Shown piece after piece: positions 1 through 8,635 of a stretch of 52,997 nt of DNA (position 1 is its first letter; each line of letters opens with the position of its first letter). A program made the position numbers and the translations under genes. The stretch is taken from contig JAFXYB010000016.1 in the NCBI GenBank assembly GCA_017541975.1, positions 1 through 52,997 on the forward strand. The letters are read 5' to 3'. A model generated the notes under the pieces. It was not told the DNA's origin, searched no databases, and saw only the letters and a program-made list of their open reading frames with translations. The DNA comes from a bacterium. Lineage in GTDB: Bacteria; Bacillota_I; Bacilli_A; Izemoplasmatales; UBA1188.

Positions 1-442
1 AGTACCATAACTGTATTCCATTATCAGCTTCATCTGCTACTTCAAAACCTTTATACTTTAAATATTTTGGGTCAGCTAAAAATGGTAATTTCTTTTTGCT
101 AGATAAAATACATAATCCAATCTTTCCTTTTGACTTAGAATCTTTAATGCAAGCATCTAATAAATCATTTGAATAGCCATGACCTTTAAATGATCCTGAT
201 ACCCATAAACAATCTATATACATGTAACCATTTGCATCTATTGGATTCCATGCATTTTCTGCTGGTATATATTCTATAAAGCATTTACCTCTTTCAACTG
301 ATTTTAAAAATACTAATCCATCATCAAATCTATCTTTTAACCAATTCTTTTTCGATGACACTTGAATATCATTATTATTAGATATCGCACAACATATATG
401 TTCTTTTTCTAAATTATCTTTTGTAACTTTTATGTAGTCCAT
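1..442 (-). CDS. GNAT family N-acetyltransferase (YoaP-like), C-terminus cut by window edge
   Basis: A reading frame starts at the ATG at 442-440 and stays open for 147 codons to the window edge. The translation begins MDYIKVTKDNLEKEH and contains the acetyl-CoA-binding GNAT core: a beta strand YMYIDCLWVSGSFKGHGYSN (R/Q-x-x-G-x-G/A type loop in which GSFKGHGYS is the pyrophosphate-binding turn) followed by a helix and GLCILSSKKKLPFLADPKYL. The arrangement resembles YoaP-type acetyltransferases, which carry an extra C-terminal domain that would lie outside the window. A good ribosome site (GGAGAAAA, just upstream of the ATG) supports the start. The substrate is unknown. It is the third GNAT gene in a row on this strand but is not closely similar to the next two. 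Confidence 0.8.
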   Translation of the reverse strand, partial: MDYIKVTKDNLEKEHICCAISNNNDIQVSSKKNWLKDRFDDGLVFLKSVERGKCFIEYIPAENAWNPIDANGYMYIDCLWVSGSFKGHGYSNDLLDACIKDSKSKGKIGLCILSSKKKLPFLADPKYLKYKGFEVADEADNGIQLWY

Positions 443-580
443 TAATTTTCTCCTTTCGGAATTTTTTTGTATTTTTACAGTTTTTTCCGATTACATTAAT
501 ATCGAAAAGAACCTATAGTTTTCTCAATAATCATTATAATTAATTTTAGATTTTTGTTCCGTTCCACAGCATTTTCGAAC

Positions 581-662
581 AATACGCAATGTATAAACCA
601 TTCATATTATCAATAATACGCAATGTATTTGCAGGGCATTTTATTGTCATTACGCAATATAT
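581..662. repeat. Three 14-bp direct repeats at 34-bp period
   Basis: The motif aatacgcaatgtat occurs at 581-594 and 615-628 and, with two changes, as attacgcaatatat at 649-662. Starts are exactly 34 bases apart (about three helical turns), which suggests binding sites for a protein on one face of the helix. The 20-base sequences between copies are unrelated to each other. Confidence 0.75.
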
Positions 663-689
663 CAATACGTTTGTCTCAATAAAAACAAT

Positions 690-753
690 GGTTTAGTGCT
701 GACAACTGCTCAAAATATGTTTCCTAAGACATCTTATTTTTTAGTTTCAACCG
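690..753. repeat. 64-bp imperfect direct repeat, copy A
   Basis: This stretch matches 2065-2128 in the same orientation at about 54 of 64 positions, with a long exact core (aaaatatgtttcctaagaca). It lies just downstream of the two-gene acetyltransferase block, and copy B lies just upstream of it. The core contains a short imperfect hairpin (atgt...acat). Confidence 0.8.
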
Positions 754-814
754 ATTATAAACACAAAAAGGTGACAAATTATACTAAAAGCCTTGGTTTT
801 TCTAAGACTTTTTA

Positions 815-1333
815 CTATAGTTTTAAGAAAGCAGGCATTTCTTCTCCTTCTCCACCTTTATAAAACTGTGGTTGTTCTATAAAGCCAAAGGATGCATAAA
901 GCTTCTTTGCAACTTCATTTTCAGGCTCATAGGACAACCAGCAAATATCTGCCTTACCACAAGGGAATGTACGAATATAATCTAATGCAAGTTCCATTGC
1001 CTTCTTTCCATATCCTTTACCCTGATATCTTTTGTCAATCATAAATCTCCAAAGGCAATAACTTTTTTTAACCATTTCTATAAAGGCAGAATCTTCACCT
1101 TCAAAATCATCTTCGCTCATTCCATAGCCTATCATTAAAAAGCCAATCGGCTTATTGTTTTTACATATAGCAAAAGGAAGTGCGACACAACCATTTGTAA
1201 TAGCAACATATGCCTCTGCTAGTGAATTATTGTTCGAAGCAACAAAGTCCTTTTGACATCTTTTTACTTTTAATCTCCAAATAGTCTCTATGTAATTTTT
1301 ATAAGTTATTTTTTCTAATGTAATATTATCCAT
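815..1333 (-). CDS. GNAT N-acetyltransferase, diamine/spermidine acetyltransferase-like
   Basis: A 172-residue single-domain GNAT enzyme that should transfer the acetyl group of acetyl-CoA to a small amine. The acetyl-CoA loop is visible as KRYQGKGYGKKAMELAL (Q/R-x-x-G-x-G), followed by the C-terminal AKKLYASFGF motif typical of the family. The arrangement, with an N-terminal IETIWRLKV...CQKDFVASN, resembles BltD/PaiA-type polyamine acetyltransferases. It lies 15 bases downstream of a paralogue in the same orientation, with similar length and order of motifs, so the pair probably arose by duplication and is cotranscribed. Both lie between 64-bp direct repeats. The substrate is an inference from overall resemblance. 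Confidence 0.88.
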   Translation of the reverse strand: MDNITLEKITYKNYIETIWRLKVKRCQKDFVASNNNSLAEAYVAITNGCVALPFAICKNNKPIGFLMIGYGMSEDDFEGEDSAFIEMVKKSYCLWRFMIDKRYQGKGYGKKAMELALDYIRTFPCGKADICWLSYEPENEVAKKLYASFGFIEQPQFYKGGEGEEMPAFLKL

Positions 1334-1348
1334 AATGTTTTTCCTTTT

Positions 1349-1870
1349 CTATTTCACTTTTAATACTAAAGTGATTTCATCTTCATAATTATCTCCATTT
1401 GGTACAAAGCCAAAGGATTCATAAATGTGTTTAGCAACTTCATTACCTAATACATAACTAGTGGTAATAATATCTTCTTCTCCATCAGGAAATGTTAAGA
1501 TATAATCTAGTGCCAATTTTACTGCATCTTTGCCATAACCTTTATCTTGATAATCCTTATCAATCATAATTCTCCATAAATCATAGCTATGTTTTAAGGT
1601 TTTTGGACATCCTACAAAATCATAAGAATTATGTCCAATTAGTAAGAAACCTATAGATTCATCACCATCATATATGCCAAAAGCCTTAGCATACTTTCCT
1701 TCCATTACTGTTGCATAAGCATAAGCCATGGATTTAAAATTATCGCCAACATAATCCTTTTGTTCTTCCTTTAATTCCAACCAACCAATTTCCCAATAAT
1801 TATCTGTATTAATTGGAATTAATTTTAAATTATTATGTTTCATCTTATATTCTTGTACTTTTTCTAGCAT
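1349..1870 (-). CDS. GNAT N-acetyltransferase, paralogue of the downstream gene
   Basis: A GNAT enzyme of 173 residues when started at the ATG at 1870-1868 (MLEKVQEYKMKHNN). That ATG has a GGGGTG ribosome site; an in-frame start 18 codons further up, at 1924, has none, so the shorter form is preferred and also matches its paralogue's length. The acetyl-CoA loop is DKDYQDKGYGKDAVKLALDY and the C-terminal motif is AKHIYESFGF. It shares with the 815-1333 product the W..L...QKD.V..N...A.AYA N-terminal pattern and the LDYI.TFP segment. It is likely an amine acetyltransferase; the substrate is unknown. Confidence 0.87.
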   Translation of the reverse strand: MLEKVQEYKMKHNNLKLIPINTDNYWEIGWLELKEEQKDYVGDNFKSMAYAYATVMEGKYAKAFGIYDGDESIGFLLIGHNSYDFVGCPKTLKHSYDLWRIMIDKDYQDKGYGKDAVKLALDYILTFPDGEEDIITTSYVLGNEVAKHIYESFGFVPNGDNYEDEITLVLKVK

Positions 1871-2064
1871 GATAACACACCCCAATTTATATATAATTTT
1901 AAACTGTACACCCTTGTTTATCATTGTATCATATTTTAATTACAGTTCTAATAATTTTGATATTCTACGCATTAATTTAAAATACATGATTAAACTGTCT
2001 GCCTTATTTTCTCTTTTGTATGCTGTTTTCGGAAATTTCCTAATTAAGCTTGCAATACCGCAAG

Positions 2065-2128
2065 GGTTTAATGCTAACAAATGCCTAAAATATGTTTCCT
2101 AAGACATCTCGTTTTTTCGTTACAACCC
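2065..2128. repeat. 64-bp imperfect direct repeat, copy B
   Basis: Partner of 690-753, same orientation, about 84 percent identical by eye. A shorter echo (aaatgctgacaaactc, about 2145-2160) follows it. It lies between the acetyltransferase pair and the terminator of the RlmCD-type gene, so the two copies bracket a 1.3-kb, two-gene block. No transposase or terminal inverted repeats are seen. Confidence 0.8.
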
Positions 2129-2165
2129 TTAGTTGAAACTACTTAAATGCTGACAAACTCATAAA

Positions 2166-2224
2166 AAGAAAAAAGCCCATCCAACCTCAAATTTTGATTT
2201 TTTGATTAAAATGGGCATTTTTTA
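2166..2224 (-). terminator. Rho-independent terminator of the dnaE-uvrB-methyltransferase operon
   Basis: On the minus strand the arms ATGCCCAT and ATGGGCTT (2211-2218 and 2173-2180) pair around a long AT-rich loop and are followed by a T tract. The hairpin begins about 25 bases past the stop codon of the methyltransferase gene. Confidence 0.75.
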
Positions 2225-2245
2225 TTAATTTTTGATTATTTTGGA

Positions 2246-3592
2246 CTATTTCTTTGTCAGCAAACAAACAGTTTCAACATGTCTTGTTCTCGGAAACATG
2301 TTAAATGCTTCCACTTTTTTTATTATATATTTTGAAGATAATAGTTTTAAATCATTCGCAAGAGTAAAGGAATCACACGAGATATATATGATTGTATTTA
2401 TATCGTCTTTTAAAATGACATTAATAACTTCTCTTTTAATACCAGTTCTTGGTGGGTCGACAAATAAAACATCTATTTTAGTTTTACCTATGAACTTTCT
2501 ATAATCCTTTGCATCACTAGCATAAAATTTGACATTTTTAATGCTATTTAATGAGGCATTGTATTTTGCATTATCTACTGCTTCGCTAACTTCTTCAATT
2601 CCATATACAATTTTAGAGTATTTAGATGCATTTAAAGAAATACCTCCCGCTCCTGAATAAAGATCTAAAACTATATCATTCTTATTAAGGCTTGCTAATG
2701 ATATGGCTTTTTCATATAGTTTTGAGGCACAAGACGTATTGACTTGAAGAAATGATTTATTACTTACTCTATAGATTACATTCAAGAGTTTTTCTTCTAT
2801 TTCAGGTGTTCCAAAGTAGACATGTTCAACACCAGAATAGATGAATGTATCAAATGAATTATCGATTGACACTGAAATACCTGTAATGTTTTTAAAAGCT
2901 CTTGATAATTCATTAGATATATCTTTAAATTCTGAGTAATCTTTTCTTGAAAGAATCATTATACTAATTTTATTAGTATATTCTGATTTTCTTAAGGATG
3001 CACCTTTAATGTAACCTTTTTTATTAATAAAATCAGTAATTTCTAAGTTGTACTTCCTTATTAGATTTAATAATGTGTTGATGATTGACACGAATTCAGA
3101 ATCAATTTGAATACAAGATGTAATTCTAACAAGCTTGTTTGTTTTTTCGATAAACGATCCAAAAAAAGGTTTGTTTTGTTCATCTAAAGAAAAGAAAACA
3201 GTTACTTTATTTCTATAACCAGATATTTTATCGCCAGATGTTATATTGATATTTCCAATATCTGTTTTTAGGGCTCTTTCAATATTGTTTCTTACGATTT
3301 CCTTTTTTAGTTCTAGTTCATATTCGTAAGTTATATTGTTAAATGGACAACTACCTGATTCTGTTGGGTGATCACATACAGGCGATATTCTATGTTCGCT
3401 TGTTTTGACGAATTCAACGATTTTTGCATATGCTAGATTTTTCTCTTCCTTGATTACTTTTACTTTTGCAACTTCATTAGGGTAAATATCATCAACAAAG
3501 CAAACAAGGGAGTCAATTTTACATACTCCCTTCCCATAATTATTGATACCTATACAATTTACTATGAATTCTTTATCAACTATGTTTTGCAT
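2246..3592 (-). CDS. rlmD: 23S rRNA (uracil-C5)-methyltransferase, RlmD/RlmCD family (TrmA/RumA type)
   Basis: A 448-residue SAM-dependent methyltransferase that should methylate one or two uracils of 23S rRNA (in Firmicutes one enzyme, RlmCD, handles both U747 and U1939). An N-terminal TRAM-like RNA-binding domain (residues 1-60) precedes a central domain and a Rossmann methyltransferase domain with SAM motif DLYSGAGGISLNASK, DPPRTG motif and catalytic cysteine in YISCD near the C-terminus. The usual iron-sulfur Cys motif (C..CGGC) is reduced to CDHPTESGSC, so the cluster is probably lost. The start overlaps the end of uvrB by 17 bases, indicating translational coupling; the ribosome site is AGGAAA. 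It is the last gene of the dnaE-uvrB operon and is followed by a terminator. Confidence 0.93.
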   Translation of the reverse strand: MQNIVDKEFIVNCIGINNYGKGVCKIDSLVCFVDDIYPNEVAKVKVIKEEKNLAYAKIVEFVKTSEHRISPVCDHPTESGSCPFNNITYEYELELKKEIVRNNIERALKTDIGNINITSGDKISGYRNKVTVFFSLDEQNKPFFGSFIEKTNKLVRITSCIQIDSEFVSIINTLLNLIRKYNLEITDFINKKGYIKGASLRKSEYTNKISIMILSRKDYSEFKDISNELSRAFKNITGISVSIDNSFDTFIYSGVEHVYFGTPEIEEKLLNVIYRVSNKSFLQVNTSCASKLYEKAISLASLNKNDIVLDLYSGAGGISLNASKYSKIVYGIEEVSEAVDNAKYNASLNSIKNVKFYASDAKDYRKFIGKTKIDVLFVDPPRTGIKREVINVILKDDINTIIYISCDSFTLANDLKLLSSKYIIKKVEAFNMFPRTRHVETVCLLTKK

Positions 3593-5564
3593 TTTCTATT
3601 TCCTGTCTTAGTTCGAATAGAGCATCTCTTAATTCCATTGCTCTTTCAAAGTCGAGTTCTTTAGCGGCTTTAAGCATAGCTTTTTCCATAGATTGTAGAA
3701 TCCTATCTCGTTCTTTAATAGATACCTTAGTAATATCGAGTTTTTCTTTGGATTCTTGAGTATCTTTCAATTCTTTAGATAGAACGAATGCTTCACCAAT
3801 TGGTTTGATGATTGTTTTTGGAATTGTTCCATGAGTTTTATTGTATTCTTCTTGAATATGACGTCTTCTTTCTGTTTCTTTGACTGCATTTATAATAGAG
3901 TCAGTCATTTGATCAGCATATAGGATTACTTCGCCATTTTCATTTCTTGCAGCTCTACCGATTGTTTGAATAAGAGATCTCTCACTTCTTAAGAAGCCTT
4001 CTTTATCAGCATCTAGGATAAGTATCTTAGATACTTCTGGTATATCGAGTCCCTCTCTTAATAGATTTATACCAACCAAACAATCGTATTCACCAAGACG
4101 AAGTTTTCTAATTATTTCAAGTCTTTCTAGTGCTTTTATTTCACTATGGAGATAGGCAACCTTATAGTTAAGTTTTTTAAGGTAAGCTGATAAATCTTCG
4201 CTCATCTTAATTGTAAGAGTAGTTATGAGAGTTCTATAACCATCTTTGATAGTTTTATCTACTTCTCTTACAACATCATCAATCTGATTCTTACATGGCC
4301 TAATTTTAACCACAGGATCTAAAAGGAAAGATGGACGAATAATTTGTTCAACTATTGGACATCCTTTCATCTTTTCATAGTCTCCCGGAGTTGCACTCAT
4401 ATAGATAACTTGTTTGAGCCTATCCTCAAATTCAGTGAAATTTAGTGGTCTATTATCAAGCGCGCTTGGAAGACGGAATCCATAATCGACTAGCGCTTGT
4501 TTTCTACTTCTATCACCATTAAACATTCCCCTAACCTGTGGTACTGTAACGTGAGATTCGTCAATTATTATTAGATAATCATTTCCAAGATAATCTAGAA
4601 GTGTATATGGTGTTTCATTTGGACCTTTGAGGGCAAGATGCCTTGAATAGTTTTCTATTCCAGAGCATGTACCTATTTCTCTAAGCATTTCAAGATCATA
4701 TGTTGTACGTTCTTTGATTCTTTCCGCTTCAAGTGGCATATCATGATCTAAAAAATATTTAATTCTTTCATCCAATTCTTCTTTGATTCTTCTAAGAGAC
4801 TCTTCTAAAGTAGCTTTATCAGTTACGAACTGAGTGGCTGGATAAATTGATATAAGTTCTAGTTCTTTATTGGCATGAAAATTTGTAACATCTATTTCTT
4901 TTATTGAAACAATCTCATCAAAATCGAGTTCTACTCTAATTCCTTCAGTAGATGAATATGGTGGGAGAATATCTATTGTATCACCTTTAACCACAAAAGT
5001 ACCACGTGATAAATCATTTTTAGAACGAATATAGAATGCATCAGATAATTTCTTTATTATCTCTTTTCTTGATATCTTATCATGATGACGTAGCACAAAC
5101 ATCTGATTCTCATATGAATCAGGAGAACCGATACCATATATACATGATACAGATGCGACGACGATTACATCATCTCTTTCAAGAAGAGATGCGGTCGCAG
5201 AGTTTCTTAGTTTATCAATTTCTGAGTTTATGTCAGCTTCTTTTTCGATATAGGTGTCAGATGATACTACATATGCTTCTGGTTGATAATAATCATAATA
5301 TGAAATGAAATATTCAACTCTATTTGATGGAAATAATTCTTTTAGTTCCATATAGAGTTGCCCAGCAAGGGTTTTATTGTGCGCTAAAACAAGAGTTTTT
5401 TTACCAACTCTTTCGATTACGTTTGCGATTGTGAATGTTTTTCCAGTACCTGTGGCACCAAGAAGTATCTGTTCCTTAACGTTATTATTGATATTGGAAA
5501 CAAGCTTTTCAATTGCTGATTCTTGGTCGCCAGATGGTTTGAAGTTGCTTTCAAGTTTAAACAT
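3576..5564 (-). CDS. uvrB: Excinuclease ABC subunit B
   Basis: UvrB, 662 residues (normal length), the damage-verifying helicase-like subunit of nucleotide excision repair; it loads from UvrA and recruits UvrC for incision. Walker A is GATGTGKT (residues 36-43), the DNA-clamping beta hairpin region reads SYYDYYQPEAYV near residue 90, the DEAD-like Walker B is IIDESH, and helicase motif VI is QTIGRAARN. The C-terminal UVR helix pair (KELDFERAMELRDALFELRQ) that binds UvrC is intact. It overlaps dnaE by 8 bases and the methyltransferase gene by 17, so all three are one transcript. No LexA-type box was recognised nearby. Confidence 0.98.
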   Translation of the reverse strand: MFKLESNFKPSGDQESAIEKLVSNINNNVKEQILLGATGTGKTFTIANVIERVGKKTLVLAHNKTLAGQLYMELKELFPSNRVEYFISYYDYYQPEAYVVSSDTYIEKEADINSEIDKLRNSATASLLERDDVIVVASVSCIYGIGSPDSYENQMFVLRHHDKISRKEIIKKLSDAFYIRSKNDLSRGTFVVKGDTIDILPPYSSTEGIRVELDFDEIVSIKEIDVTNFHANKELELISIYPATQFVTDKATLEESLRRIKEELDERIKYFLDHDMPLEAERIKERTTYDLEMLREIGTCSGIENYSRHLALKGPNETPYTLLDYLGNDYLIIIDESHVTVPQVRGMFNGDRSRKQALVDYGFRLPSALDNRPLNFTEFEDRLKQVIYMSATPGDYEKMKGCPIVEQIIRPSFLLDPVVKIRPCKNQIDDVVREVDKTIKDGYRTLITTLTIKMSEDLSAYLKKLNYKVAYLHSEIKALERLEIIRKLRLGEYDCLVGINLLREGLDIPEVSKILILDADKEGFLRSERSLIQTIGRAARNENGEVILYADQMTDSIINAVKETERRRHIQEEYNKTHGTIPKTIIKPIGEAFVLSKELKDTQESKEKLDITKVSIKERDRILQSMEKAMLKAAKELDFERAMELRDALFELRQEIENAKHS

Positions 5565-8523
5565 TTATTTCTTTTAACTCCCTTACTACAAACTGTAGTT
5601 CACCTCTATTTTCTTTTAGGCTACCAGTTACTTCATAAAGTGTGTTATTTCTTAAATAATGGGCACATTTATAATAATCTTTAGAGAATAATACAGCTTT
5701 TGTATTATAGAACTCATCTTCTAGATAGAAATGAGCCATCGATTCACCAGATTTTGTCTTAAGTGTTTTAAGATTAGTTAAATAGGCAATAATCTTAACA
5801 ATTGGTGATCCTTCTTCAATATCTGATATCTTAGGTAGACTACCACGGTATTGAATGATTGGATGATATTTAGAATTAAATCCTAATAGTTCAAATTCTT
5901 TATTCTTAAGGAATTCAAAATCATATTCATCTATTTTGACAATAGATGTATTGGTCATACCTCTTATGAAACTTGAATCAAATTCATAAAGACCATCTAA
6001 GGATGATATCATTGTGTTTTTATTGTATGTTGTATAATCAAATGCCCCAGCAAATATTAAATCTTCTATGATTTCTCTTGGGATAATATCTTTTGATTTT
6101 TTAACAAATGTTTCAAAAGATAAGCCTTCCATATTTCTTATCTCAATGATTCTTTGAGCATATTCACTACCTATACCTCTAATTTTTGTAAAAGGCATAT
6201 AGATATTATTTCCTCTAACGATAAACTTATCCATAGAATATCTAATATCAGGTGCAGCGACATTTATGTGGAGTTCTCTTGCCTCTTTAATGTATTTATT
6301 AAATGTTGAAGATGGTGATGATATTAGTAAATTAGACATAAACTCTTTAGGGAAATTAGCTTTTAGATATGCAAGTTCATAAGCAATCTTTCCATAGACT
6401 ATCGAGTGGCTTTTATTAAAACCATATTCACTAAACTTGTATATATCATTGAAAAGACGAATAGTTGTCTTTTCATCTCGTTTGAGTTTCTTTGCGCCTT
6501 CAAAGAATTTGGCTTTGAGTTCTAAGATAAGCTTTGAGTTCTTTGAACTCATAGCTCTTCTTAAAATATCACCTTCTGCGAGTGAAAGGCCTGAATATAC
6601 TTGAACGATTGCCATAATCTGTTCCTGATAGACGATAATGCCTAAAGTTTCCTTTAAGATTGATTCAAGACATTTATCATAATAATCAATTTGTGATTTG
6701 CCTTCTCTTCTTCTTAAATATTCTGGAATATTGTCCATTGGTCCAGGTCTATATAGAGATAAACAGATAGATAAATCCAAGAAATTATCTACTTTCATAT
6801 CCTTTAGAAGTTTGGTCATACCAGCTGATTCAAATTGGAAGATACCTGTAGTTGATTTTTCTCTTAATAATTTAAATGTTTTCTTATCATCTAGTGGGAT
6901 TTTATTTAAATCGATATCGATGTTTTTGTTAATCCTTACATCGTCCACAATATCGTGGATAAATGTTAAATTCCTAAGTGATAAGAAGTCCATCTTTAAA
7001 AGACCGACTTCTTTTAGTGAGTCGGAATCGTAAGTTGTCTGCAGGAACTGATTTAATCCAGGATGAACCTCAGTATATTCCCTTAAATCGTTATCAGATA
7101 TGATAATTCCAGCTGCATGTGTACCTATAGATCTTGGAAGACCTTCGATTTTTGATGCAACATGTATCAATGATTTTACATCGTCATATTCATTCATCAT
7201 TTGAACTATTCTCTTATTTCTTCTAAGAGAATCGATTGAATTATCGCTTTCAGAAATAACTTTTGAAATAGATGCGATGATTAATTCTGGGATATCAAAA
7301 TATTTTGAAACATCTCTAATTGAACTTTTCGCAAGGAAAGTTTGGAAAGTAGAGATTAAGGCAACATGATATTCACCATACTTTTTAGACACATAATCAA
7401 TTACTCTATCTCTTTTTGAATCTTCAAAGTCAGTATCGATATCTGGCATTGTAGATCTTTCAGGGTTTAAGAATCTTTCAAAATATAAATCATATTCCAG
7501 TGGATCTACATCAACGATTCCAAGTGAATAAGAAACGAGGCTTGAGGCAGCGCTTCCTCTTCCAGGCCCTACGTAGATGCCATTCTTTTTTGCGTATAGA
7601 ATATAATCATAAACAACTAAGAAATAATCGTCAAATCCCATATTATGAATAATTGATAATTCATAGTCCAATCTTTCTTTATATTTCTTTTTGTCTTTTG
7701 TGGTATTTTCTAGCCTTCTTGATAAACCTTTTGATGAAAGAGCTTTTAAATAAATATCACTTGGAGTATCATTTCTTGTCTTGTAGACAGGAAAATGATG
7801 TTCAAATTTCATTTCGATATTAATTGTATCTTTAAAAAATTCTGTGCTTGTTAGAAGCTCTGGATAATCTTTGTATTCATCAAGGTATTTGTTGTATGGT
7901 TTAAAATGATAGGAAGCAGTTATATCCATATCAAAAAGATTCGCATCTTTGAGTTCGGTATTAGTAAGGATTGATTCTAGTATTTCTGATGCCTTTTTAT
8001 CTTCTTCATTTATATATTTAACTTTCTCAATGATTACTATTTTGTATTTGTCTTTGATTATAGGGTATAGGAATGCCTCACAAGGATAATATGAAAAATC
8101 AACACCAAGTAAAACATCCAATCCTTCGTTATTTAAATATTTATATTCCTCATCAATCACTGAAATATCTTTTGATTCATAATATGTTAAATCAAAACAA
8201 TAATAGAGATTCTTTGATTTCATCAAAGAGTTGATTGAAATTGCTTGTTTATTGTTTATTGATGATGCGAAATAAAGAATATCTTTATAGCCTTCAAAAT
8301 TCTTTGCGTAGAGGATATAATCATAATTAGTTCCAGTAGCGCGATAACCAAGAATTGGTTTAATGCCTTGCCTCTTCATTTCAAGATAGAAAGTGACAAA
8401 AAAGGCTGTGCTTTTATCTACAAGCCCAAGAGTGTTATAACCATAGTTCTTAAAACATACTAAGTCTTCAATCTTAATAAGAGAACCATTAAATGAATAA
8501 GAAGATTCAATATTGATACTCAT
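5557..8523 (-). CDS. dnaE: DNA polymerase III subunit alpha, DnaE type
   Basis: DnaE of 988 residues, shorter than the usual 1100-1160. Order: PHP domain (1-210), polymerase palm/fingers, helix-hairpin-helix (near 800) and an OB-fold (about 915-985). GPGRGSAASSLV (319-330) and the catalytic PDIDTDF (360-366) are intact, with the third acidic residue in KMDFLSLRN. The PHP domain lacks the metal-binding His cluster: the usual HxHSxYS start is replaced by MSINIESSYS, so proofreading by PHP is not expected. In Firmicutes DnaE works with PolC in lagging-strand initiation and damage tolerance; its operon with uvrB fits a repair role. First gene of the operon; a perfect 9-bp inverted repeat lies just upstream. 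Confidence 0.97.
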   Translation of the reverse strand: MSINIESSYSFNGSLIKIEDLVCFKNYGYNTLGLVDKSTAFFVTFYLEMKRQGIKPILGYRATGTNYDYILYAKNFEGYKDILYFASSINNKQAISINSLMKSKNLYYCFDLTYYESKDISVIDEEYKYLNNEGLDVLLGVDFSYYPCEAFLYPIIKDKYKIVIIEKVKYINEEDKKASEILESILTNTELKDANLFDMDITASYHFKPYNKYLDEYKDYPELLTSTEFFKDTINIEMKFEHHFPVYKTRNDTPSDIYLKALSSKGLSRRLENTTKDKKKYKERLDYELSIIHNMGFDDYFLVVYDYILYAKKNGIYVGPGRGSAASSLVSYSLGIVDVDPLEYDLYFERFLNPERSTMPDIDTDFEDSKRDRVIDYVSKKYGEYHVALISTFQTFLAKSSIRDVSKYFDIPELIIASISKVISESDNSIDSLRRNKRIVQMMNEYDDVKSLIHVASKIEGLPRSIGTHAAGIIISDNDLREYTEVHPGLNQFLQTTYDSDSLKEVGLLKMDFLSLRNLTFIHDIVDDVRINKNIDIDLNKIPLDDKKTFKLLREKSTTGIFQFESAGMTKLLKDMKVDNFLDLSICLSLYRPGPMDNIPEYLRRREGKSQIDYYDKCLESILKETLGIIVYQEQIMAIVQVYSGLSLAEGDILRRAMSSKNSKLILELKAKFFEGAKKLKRDEKTTIRLFNDIYKFSEYGFNKSHSIVYGKIAYELAYLKANFPKEFMSNLLISSPSSTFNKYIKEARELHINVAAPDIRYSMDKFIVRGNNIYMPFTKIRGIGSEYAQRIIEIRNMEGLSFETFVKKSKDIIPREIIEDLIFAGAFDYTTYNKNTMISSLDGLYEFDSSFIRGMTNTSIVKIDEYDFEFLKNKEFELLGFNSKYHPIIQYRGSLPKISDIEEGSPIVKIIAYLTNLKTLKTKSGESMAHFYLEDEFYNTKAVLFSKDYYKCAHYLRNNTLYEVTGSLKENRGELQFVVRELKEINV

Positions 8524-8528
8524 AACGT

Positions 8529-8569
8529 TCGCCTAAAAATATTATATATTATTTAGGCGATAAATTATA
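8529..8569 (-). promoter_or_regulatory. Inverted repeat and -10 elements upstream of dnaE
   Basis: TCGCCTAAA (529-537 of this kilobase) and TTTAGGCGA (552-560) form a perfect 9-bp inverted repeat with a 14-base AT-only centre, 6 bases from the dnaE start. On the minus strand TATAAT occurs inside the centre (8546-8541) and again just upstream (8569-8564), but neither has a good -35. The repeat could be an operator or a leader hairpin; it does not match the Bacillus LexA consensus I know. Confidence 0.5.
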
Positions 8570-8635
8570 GACTATTTTTCAACTATTTAATACATTTGTG
8601 ATAAAATTAATTATATTGAAGGGGTGATAGTCGAT

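Larger units (their letters stand above)
443..814. other. Intergenic region with spaced repeats, no gene
   Basis: No convincing reading frame or RNA gene is visible. The stretch holds three copies of a 14-base motif spaced exactly 34 bases apart (581-662) and one copy of a 64-base repeat (690-753) whose partner lies at 2065-2128. The part next to 442 should contain the promoter of the first acetyltransferase gene, but no strong -35/-10 pair stands out. Confidence 0.6.

Noticed and set aside
581-662. Possible CRISPR array
   Set aside because: Only three 14-base repeats with 20-base interiors, no cas genes, and the third copy is degenerate; repeats are too short for CRISPR.
1869-2102. 77-codon plus-strand open frame
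   Set aside because: Overlaps the start region of the acetyltransferase gene and repeat B, has no ribosome site and no recognisable protein features.
690-2128. Integron cassette with attC sites
   Set aside because: The repeats have only a weak hairpin and no clear attC core pairs, and no integrase is in the window; kept only as a repeat-bounded block.
3576-3592. UGA read as Trp (mycoplasma code)
   Set aside because: uvrB and the XRE gene appear to stop at TGA, and Trp in the conserved genes and LRR protein is TGG; nothing supports reassignment.
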